Source: Cloeon dipterum
Taxonomy: Eukaryota > Arthropoda > Insecta > Ephemeroptera > Baetidae
Length of the DNA: 64,000 bases
Assembly: GCF_949628265.1 (NCBI RefSeq)
Contig: NC_088789.1
Coordinates: 30,311,883 to 30,375,882 of the forward strand
Direction of reading: 5' to 3'
The notes under the pieces are model-generated. The model was not told the origin of the DNA. It worked only from the letters and a program-made list of their open reading frames with translations, and searched no databases. Within the stretch, counting starts at the first letter, position 1; each line of letters opens with the position of its first letter. The translations under genes were made by a program, and so were the position numbers. Shown in pieces: positions 23,200 to 34,008 of the stretch.

Positions 23200-23650
23200 C
23201 TTGAAAAAATCGGTCTGTAATCCAATCAATAAGTCAGTAAGTTGTATATCAACCCTCTTTCCGCCCACTAAATCCTCGTATCCGAATTGCTTCCATGAAA
23301 AGTAGACCATTTATTTTACCTTGCCACTTTAATTGCGGCAAATATATAATAATAATTATTCTCTGTGTACTCAAGGCAGGCACTAAAAATTTTAATTATT
23401 TCTATAAACATTTGCATTTTCTTCCTTCCATGCGCGACTTGTGCACCTTGTTTATTTTTCTCCCCTCGATTGGCCCCGCTATGCTTGGTGTGCGAGCGTC
23501 TCAGGCACAGACTGGACCAAAAAAATTTGAACAGGAGTGGACTGGCCAGTTTTTATTGAATCGTCAGTGTAATGCATTTTTACAATTAGAGGGGATTTTC
23601 CCATTAAAAAATACTGATTTCGTTCATTCAAATATTAATTAAGAACATTT
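23200..23650 (+). repeat. Relic of an ankyrin-gene 5' flank
   Basis: CCACTAAATCCTCGTATCCGAATTGC followed by a GCCACTTT..GCGGCAAATATA block parallels the 5' flank of the subfamily I genes (for example 25.44-25.54 kb). The later block with GCGTCTCAGGCACAGACTG parallels the flank of the fourth gene near 40.0 kb. No ankyrin coding sequence remains here. Confidence 0.45.
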
Positions 23651-24309
23651 TTTCTAATGGAGAAGGCGTTTATGCGAGAAGAAATATTAGGTTTTTTTTT
23701 AAATTTTGCCGTTCTTTGTAGCTCATAACACCATAAGGTTTCCTCGATAGACAAGTTCAGTAAAATATGGTTCTAAAAAAAATTGAGACTTATTCACAAA
23801 TATAGTTTAAAAGAAAAAAACGAGTATTACTTTTTATTGATTGTATGTATTGTATGTTAACTACTTTGGTGCCACCTGTATTTAGAAAAGAGAACTCTCT
23901 CATCTTATTAGCGCAACAGAAATCAGGAGACAACCTCCTGCTCTCTCATGAAGACCTGTCACTAAAAACTAACCGAAGGGTAGATTTGTTACTTCAATAA
24001 CGAAGGTTGCGCTGCACTTACTAATCTGCTTGTTGGGAGCAGGGGTTCTAGAAATAAAATCGACGATGTCCAGTAACATTTGAATTTTTTTTGTGCGGTG
24101 GCACTTTTAGGAAATGCTATAGGAAATTCGCGCATCAAATTTCACTATCTTGGTGCCATTCAGAAGGCGGAACTCTAGTTTGTTACTCAATAAAGAAGGT
24201 TGCGCTGCAGTTATAAATCCTGCGTGTGGGGTGGTGTGCTTTTAAAAATAAAAGTTTCGAGCTACTATCTAACCAACTGAATGAATTTTTTTAATTAAAA
24301 TTGAAAATA

Positions 24310-24693
24310 TTGGCCCGTTGGCTCGCATTTTTAGGGCATTCTCAGTGTCATAGCAATGGGAGGTATTTGAGCAGTTCGGAGATCTAATACTGGCTACCCA
24401 ATGTCAGAGATGGCAAAAAGTGATTAGTTTAGTGACCCAAAATGCTCAAATTGCTCAACGGGCTGGTTTGCACCTTTCCAGCCTTTCATGCGTGATTTGG
24501 CTTCACGGGACGAATGTCTAGCGTTTCAATGCAGTCCTCGGTGCGGAGGCAAGTGGCCCTTCAGTGGACTGGGTCCTTGTGCGGCCTGGTGCGCCCATGT
24601 TATCCGTTCGCGGTGTTATTGGCACCCGGGGTTTCAGCATTCGTGTTAGTGCAGTGCGCGCCCTTCCCGGTCCTCGGACAGGGATAAAAAAAA
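24310..24693 (+). mobile_element. LINE or SINE 3' fragment inserted in ankyrin 5' flank
   Basis: Compared with the equivalent flanks of the next two genes (near 30.0 and 35.6 kb), about 384 bases interrupt the sequence between TTGAAAAT and AATCAAGTGG. The insert is GC-richer (GGTGCGGAGGCAAGTGGCCC, CCCGGTCCTCGGACAGGG) and ends GATAAAAAAA, an A-rich tail typical of target-primed retrotransposition. It is short and non-coding, so it is a 5'-truncated copy or a SINE. Confidence 0.6.
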
Positions 24694-25099
24694 TCAAGTG
24701 GTAAAGTTACATAAATTGCCTGGAGATTGAATTTGCATTGTACGCCACGTTTAGGCTGCTTTTATTAAAATTTTCAACTGTCGCAAGTCGCAATCTGTTT
24801 GTGTTTTTGATACTGTAATAGGCATGCGCCATACCACCTGTTGCATGGCTGCTAAGGAGAGTGAGATCAGGAGGTAAAGAATTCTGAAACAACATCTGGC
24901 TAAAACAATAGATATAAGGTTTCAATTAGCATTTAAAAAGTTTAAACAGGTCGATAATTGTGAAAAGGTACTTCGATTTCTAAGATGCAGGCTTTTGAAG
25001 TTAAGTACATATTTTCTTTTTATCTCCTCATCTCACACTTCGCAATACATCTGCTGGACCAGCTGGGAGGTCTCCTTCATCTCCCTCTCTCTTGCTCAC

Positions 25100-25272
25100 A
25101 GTCATCGCAAAACGTTTTTGACTATCGATATATATCGTCTGAAAAAATATCGATGCCTTAATATCGTCCTATATAACCTATGTAAAGCCACTAAAAAACA
25201 TCGATAAAAATCGATAAATATCGTCAGAAATAATATCGATAATAAAAATCGATTTTTATTTGGCCACATGTC
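25100..25272. mobile_element. hAT-like MITE family T, copy 3
   Basis: AGTCATCGCAAAACG at the left, ATCGAT-rich interior, ATTTGGCCACATGTCTA at the right, with CTCAC at both sides. It interrupts the A1 5' flank at a place where A2 and A3 read straight through (TTGCTCGCTTGGTGCAGCGG), so insertion probably followed the segmental duplication. Confidence 0.75.
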
Positions 25273-25858
25273 TACTCACAGCTCATTGCTACTCCAAGCC
25301 TAGAGCAGTGAGCACGTAGCCCCGCATACTCTCCTCAATTTCTCGCCTGAAGCAGCGTCAGTTATCCGTAAGTCGCTCAGTTGTATTTTATATACATGTC
25401 TGGAATAGTCGGCCTGAAATTCCATATTTAATACCCATTCCTGCCACTAAAACCTCGTGCTGTTGGCTCGAATTGCCTCTATTCAAAAAATATAACCCCT
25501 ATTTTACCTAGGCACTTTTACTGACGCAAATATAAAAATGAATTCCGACTTTGGTACAGTTTTCTCGATTAACTTTTAGACCGATGTACAGAGATATACT
25601 TTTTGAAATACGAATCAGATAAAATTTTTGAAATAATCGCGAATACACATACCATTAACACAGCAAACAAAGATTGCAGAACGCTGAATAGCTACTTTAA
25701 GAAATACGATGGATTTTAGACAAAGGAAGTGTAAATATGACACAAATTATTGCGTATTAAAGAATTAATCTAATGATTTCTAAGATAAATCTATGCTATA
25801 CTGCGGTGAATAAAAAATATTTCTTTCTTTTTTTGTTTGCAGCCACGACTAAGCAACG

Positions 25859-27686
25859 ATGAGCAGCAAAATGGAGAAGAGTACTGTAACAAATACCGAA
25901 AGTACGAACGGTGGGCTATAATCCTTAGAAATTTGAACTCGTTTTTACAAATTCTTTTCTCAGATGTACTAAAAAATAACACAAAAAATCCTCCAAAGAT
26001 GGAAATGAAGTTGGCTGAAGAGAAAAAAGAAATGCTAGAGACCAAACTTGACTACGTCAAAGCGGAGGAAAAGGATAAGGAAACTGCAGCAAATACCGGA
26101 AGTACCAACGGTGAGTTATAATCCTTAGCAATTTGAACTCGTTTCCATAAATTCTTTTATCAGGACTCAAGAAGGAGCCGAAAAATCCTCCAAAGATGGA
26201 AAAGGAATTGACTAATCAGCCAAATGATATATTAAAGGCCAAGGTGGACTATGTCAAAGCGAAACGAGGCAACCTTCCGGCTCTGCACTTTGCAGCCTAT
26301 AAGACGGATGTTGAGGTTTGCCGTCATCTCGTTGAACAGAAGGGTGCCGATATAAATGAATTATGCAGTAAAAATGGCGCTACTGCTCTGCACTACGCCG
26401 CCATGAACGAACATCGCGGAGAAGATCTGATCGACTACCTCCTTGAGAAGGGATGTGACCTCGAAAAAACAGATAGTCATGAAAAGAAGCCTGTATTTTA
26501 CGCCCTCAAAGTTGGAAATTATGAGCTTGCAATCAAACTGTTCCACCTATCACAAGATCGTCGAAACCTTGAGAGTAGATCGAGCTTGCTATGCTTTTCT
26601 CTAGAGATGAACAACTTGGAATTCGCTAAATACGTCTCTAAGAACGATGAGATTTTATGCAAGGATCGAGATTATGATCTTCAAGTTATTCTGACAGCAT
26701 GCAAGTATGGAGATTTAGCGATCTGCGAGTGGCTGCATGAAGAGGTCAAAATACACTGTATGTGGATTTGGGAAGACACAGTGAAAAGCAAAATTCTTTG
26801 CCATGCAGCTTCGAACAGATACTATTCAAGAGAAATCCTTCAATATCTGTTCTCATTGTTACAATCCTCCACTGATGAACAAAGAAATGCGTATGGGAAC
26901 GCTCTTGTGGCAATTTTTCAAAGAAATACTTTCAATCCTGTAAGGGCAGAAATGTTGCTTGAGTTGTTAGGCTGTAATGTTAGGTTCAAAATATCAGGAT
27001 TTACTTTGATGCATTACGCCGTGACAAGCAGTCTAGCCGCAGTGCAGTTTGTGTACGGAAAGGACATAAGCCTGATCGACGTGGTCAGTGACGATGGTGC
27101 TACTGTTCTCCATCTCGCAGCAATGTTGGGAAACGTCGATATGTGCATGTGGCTGATCAATCACGGACAAGACATCTGCGCTGTGAACAAAAACAACGAT
27201 GGAACTTTCCTCCATTACGCTGCTCAGAACGTGAGCAGCGGGGACTTGATCATTCAAAAATTTGGACACAACCTGCTCGACTTCGTGAACCGAGTCGATG
27301 AATATTCCTACACTCCCCTTCATTTTGCCCTGGTCAACAAAAATAATGCAACTGAAATCGCTGGAACTTTGCTAAACTTTGGCGCCGATTTGAGCGTGAA
27401 ACAAAAAGGAAACAACTTCCTTCACTTCTGCATCGTTATGGGCAAGTTGGAATGTGCAAAATTCGTGCATGCCAAGGATAAAAATCAGATCAAGGAAAAG
27501 GGCGAAGGAGGAAAAACCACACTGCACATTGCTGCCGACCACTTCAATGAAGAAATCTGCGCATGGCTGGTGAGTGTGGGTGCCGATCCACAAGAAACTT
27601 CCGTCGGAGGTAAATCCGTGCTAGAATCCACTTGCAGTGCGGACGCCAAGAAGTTTTTCCAATCGGTGATCACAACCAAGAAATAG
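25859..27686 (+). CDS. Ankyrin-repeat protein A1, subfamily I (573 aa)
   Basis: Three coding exons: 25859-25910, 25964-26110, 26164-27686, all joined in phase 1. The start MSSKMEKSTV follows a shared acceptor. Exon 2 (KNPPKMEMKLAEEKKEMLE, LDYVKA) and the head of exon 3 (KNPPKMEKELTNQPND, VDYVKA) are duplicates, as are the introns before them. Ankyrin repeats then run almost to the C-terminus: LPALHFAAYKTD, TALHYAAMNEHR, PVFYALKVGN, a degenerate middle, TLMHYAVTSS, TVLHLAAMLGN, TFLHYAAQNVS, TPLHFALVNKN, NFLHFCIVMGK and TTLHIAADHFN. The tail is DAKKFFQSVITTKK. There is no signal peptide, membrane helix, kinase, death or SOCS-box domain I can see. Likely a cytosolic protein-binding solenoid of unknown partner. 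The frame is intact. Confidence 0.9.
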
Positions 27687-27822
27687 ACATATTTTCAAGA
27701 GTCAAATCATTGAATTAAATGTCGCATTCTGTATACTAAAATTCGCTGTACAAAATTAAAAGAGTTTTCCGCAAGATGAAAATCCGTCTTTGATTCCACT
27801 TTCACTGAAGAAACCAATAATT

Positions 27823-28198
27823 ACCCTTAGGATTCAGTCAAAGCCTAAATTGACATAAGGAGCGCTGTAATTTTTTGAGAAAATTGGCTGGAAAGTTAGC
27901 TTGCTTTTCAAATGGTAATGGCTGTCTCCTTACTTGAAATCCGATTTAATTTCAAAACCAAGAGTTTCCCCAATAAGTGGAATACACCGTTGGACAGATC
28001 TCGACCAGAGGAATCGGAATATGCCAAGAAAACATGTTCAAGCACTGCAAATTTTTAAGAAAATTGACAAAATTTGAATTTTTTGTAGGAAGGGCCGTTT
28101 TTAATTATTGCAAATTGTTGAACAAATTGTTTATCGGTTAATTTTTAAGGCATCCAACAATTTAAATAATTGTCGATTGTTGCCCAGTATCATTCCAC
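27823..28198. mobile_element. MITE family U, copy lacking left end
   Basis: From CCTTAGGATTCAGTCAAAGC to the right terminal CCCAGTATCATTCC this follows 13011-13386 closely. Its left end is lost at a junction with the A1 3' flank, and its right end abuts the inside of element B, so a deletion probably joined U and B. Confidence 0.75.
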
Positions 28199-29190
28199 TT
28201 TTAACCGTGTCACTGCTGGCCTGCCGCCGCTGCACGCTGGCCGCCGTGGCGTACGCTGGACGCTGGCCTGCAACCCCGCGACCGCCGCATACGCTGGCCT
28301 TTCACCCCACGGCCGCTTTACGCAGGCCGCCGCACGCTGGCTGCCGCAGCTAACGCTGGATGCTTCCAATTAATGCGGCGGCTGCCTCGTTTAAAATTTT
28401 AAACGTCAATATGACAAGGAAAAAACTTGTCAAATTGACAAGCGTCATTGGTAGCCTGCCGCTGCTGGCCGCCTTCGCTGCGGCCACGCCAGTACAGCTC
28501 GCCGCCCCCCGGTGTTGGCCGCCTCCTCCGCGGCCGCTCCTGGTGGTGGCCACTACCTCTGACCGGCCGCCCCTATAAGTTAAGCCGCCTCCTGCGCGTG
28601 ACCACCCAATTGCTCGCCGCCCCAGGTGTGCTCGCCGCACGACATTGCTTTATGTTATTTATCCCAATTAAATAAAAATAAATGCGGTGTGTGGAACATT
28701 AAACGTCTTGCCTTTTTGGTTTAATCCAGCACCAGAGGCACCACGAACACCAAATTTCGCACAATTTGGAGATTTAATGTGCATATTCCTCAAAGAGTCC
28801 GACCTCGAGCGGGAATATGCACAAAAAAATCAAATGCATCGCACTCAATTCCCGGATAAAACTGGACGCACGTCGTTAATGACCGTTGGTGTTGCTCTAA
28901 GTCTGAGATTTGAAGCTCACGCGAGATTGACGGTTTGTCTGCGTCTTAGCACGGATAAAACCTCTTGCTGCAACACATTTGAACCGCGTCAAAGCGCTTT
29001 GACAAGTTTTGACCATGTCATTTTGAGCAGGATATTTTTGACATGGATAAAGCCTCTCATTGCGATACGTTCTAACCGTGTCATCGCACTTTGACAAGTT
29101 TTATCCTTGTCGTGACAAGGTTTAACCTCGTCACTACGTCGCTGACCAGCTTTTTCCTTGTCAGCTTGACTCATTTTAGATACAGTGTAG
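28199..29190. mobile_element. Element B, copy 1, left-truncated, GC-rich core
   Basis: It begins inside the element at ACCGTGTCACTGCTGGCC and ends at the terminal TTTTAGATACAGTGT. The GC-rich core repeats GCTGGCCGCC-like words (28210-28640), in sharp contrast to the AT-rich surroundings. It is followed by a segment with AACCGTGTC, GACAAGTTTTATCC and GGATAAA-rich inverted words. Copy 2 at 34.0-35.3 kb has both ends. Open frames in the core are by-products of GC content. Confidence 0.7.
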
Positions 29191-29213
29191 ATTTGATTTG
29201 TTTTATTATGAAT

Positions 29214-29725
29214 GTAGGGTACCTACATTCCGTCAAACAATGACCATTCTTCAACACACAAATTCACACAACAGACAAATCACATTGTTTGACGAGCATA
29301 TATAAACCGACGCGACTCAATTCAAAGAGAGAATTCCTGCAGCAGCCTAGACGACCGGACCAACCCTGAGGACAAACTGGACGAGGACCCTGTAAGACGT
29401 AAAGATCGCCATCGCAGCAGGACGATTTTGCTTCCGTCCCCAATGTTGTCGATCGCACGCCTGGGCCTAAGCGGTACCACACTTCGGATGCTGCGCCCCG
29501 CTTCACCGAAGTCCCTGACGAACCCACTCGGACACGTCCCGAGTCTGTATTCCGTCCCACTCTCCGAGCCTCACTACCACTACACATTCAGCCGCGCAGC
29601 CCAGTCTACTTATTTCCGATGTCGTCCAATCTACCACAAGTCGCAGTCCACACACGCAGCCAACAGCAACAACTTTAATAAAATTCTTAACATAGGAAAA
29701 TACTGCGCATCGTAATTCTTTCCTA
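29214..29725 (+). mobile_element. Possible solo LTR (fossil), about 510 bp
   Basis: Relative to the copy at 35.34-35.36 kb, an insert of about 512 bases separates a duplicated TATGAAT (29207-29213 and 29726-29732). It contains a TATA box (CATATATAAA near 29298) and AATAAAATTC near 29680, the arrangement of a retroelement LTR; no internal coding region is present. Ends are not the classical TG/CA, so a different insertion type is possible. Probably young, because it postdates the segmental duplication. Confidence 0.45.
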
Positions 29726-29809
29726 TATGAATAATATACAACCGCTTGATAATATAATGTTTCAAAAGAGAAATGAAAAGGTAAACCTTCTTTTTTAATG
29801 TGCAACTGC

Positions 29810-31315
29810 GCTTTTAGGAAATGCTATAGGAAATTCGCGCGTCAAATTTCACTATCTTGTTGCCATTCAGAAGGTGGAACTCTAGTTTTTTCCTAAATAA
29901 CGAAGAATGCGCTGCAGTTATTAATCCTATGTGTGGTGTGGTGGGCTTTTAAAAATAAAAGTGCCGATCTACTATCTAACCAACTGATTGAATTTTTTAA
30001 ATATTGAAAATCAAGTGGTATAGTTACATAAATTAAATGCCTGAAGATTGAATTTGTATTGCACACCACAGTTAGGCCGCTTTTATTAAAATTTTCAACT
30101 GTCTCTTTCTCTTAATCAATTTACTGTCGCAATCTAATCTGTTTGCATTTTTTATGCTGTAATAGGCATGCGCCATACCACCTGTTGCATGGCTGCTAAG
30201 GAGAGTGAGATCAGGAGATAAAGAATTTTGAAACAATATCTGGCTAAAACCAAAGATATAAGGTTACAATTAGCATTTAAAAAGTTTTAACTGGTTTATA
30301 ATTGTTAAAAGGTAATTTCATTACCAAGATGCAGACTTTTGAATTTACAGTAAGTACATATTTTCTCTTTTTCTCCTCATCTCACACATCACAATTCATC
30401 TGCTGGACCAGCTGGGAGGTCTCCTTCATCTCCCTCTCTTTTGCTCGCTTGGTGCAGCGGCTGCAGCTGCGACTCACAGTGCTACTCTAAGCCTAGAGCA
30501 GTGAGCACGTAGCCCCGCATACTCTCCTCAATTTCTCGCCTGAAGCAGCGTCAGTTATCCGTAAGTCGCTAACAATAAGTCGTATTTTATATACATGTCT
30601 GGAATAGTCGGCCTGAAATTCCAAATTTAATACCCATTCCTGTCACTAAAACCTCGTGCTGTCGGCTCGAATTGCCTCTATTCAAAGAATATAACCCCTA
30701 TTTTGCCTAGGCACTTTTACTGACGCAAATATAAAAATGAATTCCGTCGTTTGTACAGTTTTCTCGATTAACTTTTAGACCGATGTACAGAGATATACTT
30801 TTTTAAATACGCATCAGATAAAATTTATAAAATAATCGCGAATACACATACCATAACGCAGAAAACAAAGATTGCTAAACGCTGAAGCTGCTATTATAAA
30901 TACGATGGATTTTAGACAAAGGAAGTGTTAATATGGCACAAATTATTGCGTATCGAAGAATTAATCTACAGATTTCTAAGATCACGTTGTTGAAGTTATA
31001 TTTTTAATTTAAAAGTGAGTAAATAAATAATGAAAATTTTCTTCTCCTTGTCGGACACGCCACTGCGGGGACAGTGTAATTGTCAACCGCTGACAATGAA
31101 AACACATGACTCGGTTTTACAGACAATGCATATAAGAATCTATTTTACAAAAATAAAGCTCTAGAAAGCATAAACTTGCAAAATGTTTTGCACAATTATT
31201 CCAGCATTCAATTAGTGTCAAAAGCAGGAAAAAATGAAAGAATAAATCTATGCTATACTGCGGTAAATAAAAAATAATTCTTTCTTTTTTTGTTTGCAGC
31301 CACGACTAAGCAACG
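29810..31315 (+). promoter_or_regulatory. 5' region of ankyrin gene A2 (duplicated unit)
   Basis: Equivalent to the A1 5' unit without the retroposed fragment and without MITE T. The non-coding exon-like stretch ends at the GTAAGT at 30561, and the acceptor TTTGCAG precedes 31300. The intron carries a diverged repeat V piece (CCTTGTCGGACACGCCACT near 31050). Confidence 0.6.
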
Positions 31316-33146
31316 ATGAGCAGCAAAATGGAGAAGAGAACTGTAACAAATACCGAAAGTATGAACGGTGGGTTATAATCCTTAGAAATTTGAACTCGTT
31401 TTTACAAATTCTTTTCTCAGATGTACTAAAAAATAACACAAAAAATCCTCCAAAGATGGAAATGAAGTTGGCTGAACAGCAAAAAGAAATGCTAGAGACC
31501 AAACTTGACTACGTCAAAGCGGAGGAAAAGGATAAGGAAACTGTAGCAAATACCGGAAGTACCAACGGTGAGTTATAATCCTTAGAAATTTGAACTCGTT
31601 TCCACAAATTCTTTTATCAGGACTCAAGAAGGAGCCAGAAAATCCTCCAAAGATGGAAAAGGAATTGACTAATCAGCCAAATGATATAGTAAAGGCCAAG
31701 GTGGACTATGTCAAAGCGAAACGAGGCAACCTTCCGGCTCTGCACTTTGCAGCCTTTAAGACGGATGTTGAGGTTTGCCGTCATCTCGTTGAACAGAAGG
31801 GTGTCGATATAAATGAATTATGCAGTAAAAATGGCGCTACTGCTCTGCACTACGCCGCCATGAACGAACATCGCGGAGAAGATGTGATCGACTACCTCCT
31901 TGAGAAGGGATGTGACCTCGAAAAAACAGATAGACATGAAAAGAAGCCTGTATTTTACGCCCTCAAAGTTGGAAATTATGAGCTTGCAATCAAACTGTTC
32001 CACCTATCACAAGATCGTCGAAACCTTGAGAGTAGAACGAGCTTGCTATGCTTTTCTCTAGAGATGAACAACTTGGAATTCGCTAAATACGTCTCTAAGA
32101 ACGATGAGATTTTATGCAAGGATCGAGATTATGATCTTGAAGTTATTCTGAAAGCATGCAAGTATGGAGATTTAGCGATCTGCAAGTGGCTGCATGAAGA
32201 GGTCAAAATACACTGTACGTGGATTTGGGGAGACACAGTGAAAAACAAAATTCTTTGTCATGCAGCTTGGAACAGATACTATGCAAGAGAAATCCTTCAA
32301 TATCTGTTCTCAAGGTTCAAATCCTCCACTGATGAAAAAAGAAATGCGTATGGGAACGCTCTTGTGGCAATTTTTCAAAGAAATACGTTCAATCCTGTAG
32401 GGGCAGAAATGTTTCTTCAGTTGTTAGGTTGTAGTAATGTTAGGTTCAAAATATCAGGATTTACTTTGATGCATTACGCCGTGACAAGCAGTCTAGCCGC
32501 AGTGCAGTTTGTGTACGGAAAGGACATACGCCTGATCAACGTGGTCAGTGACGATGGTGCTACTGTTCTCCATATCGCAGCAATGTTGGGAAACGTGGAC
32601 ATATGCATGTGGCTGATCAATCTCGGACAAGACATCTACACTGCAAACAAAAACAATCATGGAACTTTCCTCCATTACGCTGCTCAGAACGTGAGCTGCG
32701 GGGACTTGATCATTAAAAAATTTGGACATAAAGTGCTCAAATTGTTAAACCGAGGCGACAAATATTCCTACACTCCCCTTCATTGGGCCGTGATCAACAA
32801 AAATTATGCAATTGAAATCTCTAGAACTTTGCTAAACTTTGGCGCCGATTTGAGCGTGAAACGAGAAGGAAACAACTTCCTTCACTTTTGTATCGCTCAG
32901 GGCAATTTGGGATGTGCCAAACTCATACACGCCAAGAATTCAAATTTGATCAAGAAAAAGGGTGAAGGAGGAAAAACCACACTGCACATTGCTGCTGACA
33001 ACTTCAATGAAGAAATCTGCGCATGGCTGGTGAAAGAGGGGTGTGATCCCCGAGAATTGACCGTCGGAGGAAAATCTGTGCTAGAATCTACTTGCAGTGC
33101 GGACGCCAAGAAGTTTTTCCAATCGGTGATCACAACCAAGAAATAG
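31316..33146 (+). CDS. Ankyrin-repeat protein A2, subfamily I (574 aa)
   Basis: Coding exons 31316-31367, 31421-31567 and 31621-33146, with the same phase-1 introns as A1. The protein is close to A1 through the N-terminal and central repeats, including the duplicated N-terminal exon. One codon is gained in the centre (LLGCSNVRF against LLGCNVRF). The C-terminal third differs from A1 and matches A3: FCIAQGN, NSNLIKKKGEGG, AWLVKEGCDPRELTV. The frame is complete to the shared VITTKK end. Cytosolic ankyrin solenoid, partner unknown. Confidence 0.9.
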
Positions 33147-34008
33147 ACATATTTTCAAGAGTCAAATCATTGAATTAAATGTCGCATTCTGTATACTAAA
33201 ATTCGCTGTACAAAATTAAAAGAGTTTTCCGCAAGATGAAAATCTGTCTTCGATTCCACTTTCACTGCAGAAACCGATAATTACCTTATTCTGTCAGTAT
33301 CAGTATAGAATGTTCCCCAGAAAAAAATACCATTCCTAAAAGGTTATTTACTATTAATACTCTTAGAAAAAGGCACAACTCTTGTGCTTTATTCGTTTAC
33401 TCCAATTTAGTATCAGATGTTTTCAGAAATTTTGACACAAAGCTGCAAACGAAAACTTAATTATCACGGGGGAAAGATAGGGACGTGGATCTGCACAGTG
33501 AAAGCGCATTGGTCCGCTAATATGCGCGACTCACAATATAAGGACTCTTATTTATTGGAGGGAGCATTATGTATTCCAGAGGACCTCGTAAATGTGAGTC
33601 AACAGAATATATTTGAGTCTAAATTATCCAATCACCCTCTTCGTAAGAAATTCCAAGCATTTTCAATGTGAGGGTTAAAAATGAGATTTTCAAATATCGC
33701 ATGCATTTTCTTCATTACCTCCATTACCTCATTCTTCTTGGGCTTTCAAAACCTTTCGGATGGCCGCTAAATACATTGCGATAAGGAGCGAGATCACCTT
33801 TAATTATTTTGAAGCACAAATAGAAGTATTTAGTTTAGAATTGAATATAAAGTACTTTTAATTAATATGAACTTTTAAAAAGGTTTTTTGAATAGCATTA
33901 AGTAGGGTTACCCAATTATAAGGACATGACTTCTTTTATCTTCCTCATCTCACACTTCACTACTCATCTCGCCAGGACCAGCTGACTGCTAAAGCGGTTA
34001 CACTGTAT
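33147..34008. other. 3' flank of A2 and unexplained spacer
   Basis: The first about 250 bases repeat the A1, A3 and A4 3' flank (ATATTTTCAAGAGTCAAATC, then TTCTGTCAGTATCAGTATAG shared with A3). About 33471-33545 (GGAAAGATAGGGACGTGGATC, AAGCGCATTGGTCCGC) matches 42036-42110 downstream of A4. The rest shows nothing I can name. Confidence 0.5.

Larger units (their letters stand above)
21591..24100. other. Mostly gene-free interval
   Basis: Besides the orphan exon, the family C remnant and the 5'-flank relic, 21.6-22.4 kb and 22.7-23.2 kb show no supportable gene. At 23985-24075 and 24180-24270 two diverged direct copies of an ACGAAGGTTGCGCTGCA-containing block appear; the second belongs to the duplicated ankyrin 5' unit. 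Confidence 0.45.
24100..25858 (+). promoter_or_regulatory. 5' region of ankyrin gene A1 (duplicated unit)
   Basis: The block starting AGGAAATGCTATAGGAAATTC recurs before genes A2 (29.81 kb) and A3 (35.44 kb). It contains a conserved non-coding exon-like stretch ending TTATCC with GTAAGT at 25368 (30561 and 36178 in the others) and a shared acceptor TTTGCAG before the first coding exon. So these genes likely have an untranslated first exon and a 5' UTR intron. No TATA box is evident. In A1 the intron lacks about 230 bases present in A2 and A3. Confidence 0.6.

Noticed and set aside
22687-23204. Overlapping frames on both strands suggesting a small gene
   Set aside because: Multiple overlapping frames of similar length, no splice signals or recognisable domain.
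24480-24670. GC-rich stretch that could be a ribosomal RNA or structured RNA gene
   Set aside because: Comparison with the other ankyrin 5' units shows that it belongs to an insertion with an A-rich tail, so a retroposed fragment is simpler.
28108-28675. Several arginine/alanine/proline-rich open frames
   Set aside because: They arise from the GC-rich repeat core of element B, differ between copies and have no start or splice conservation.
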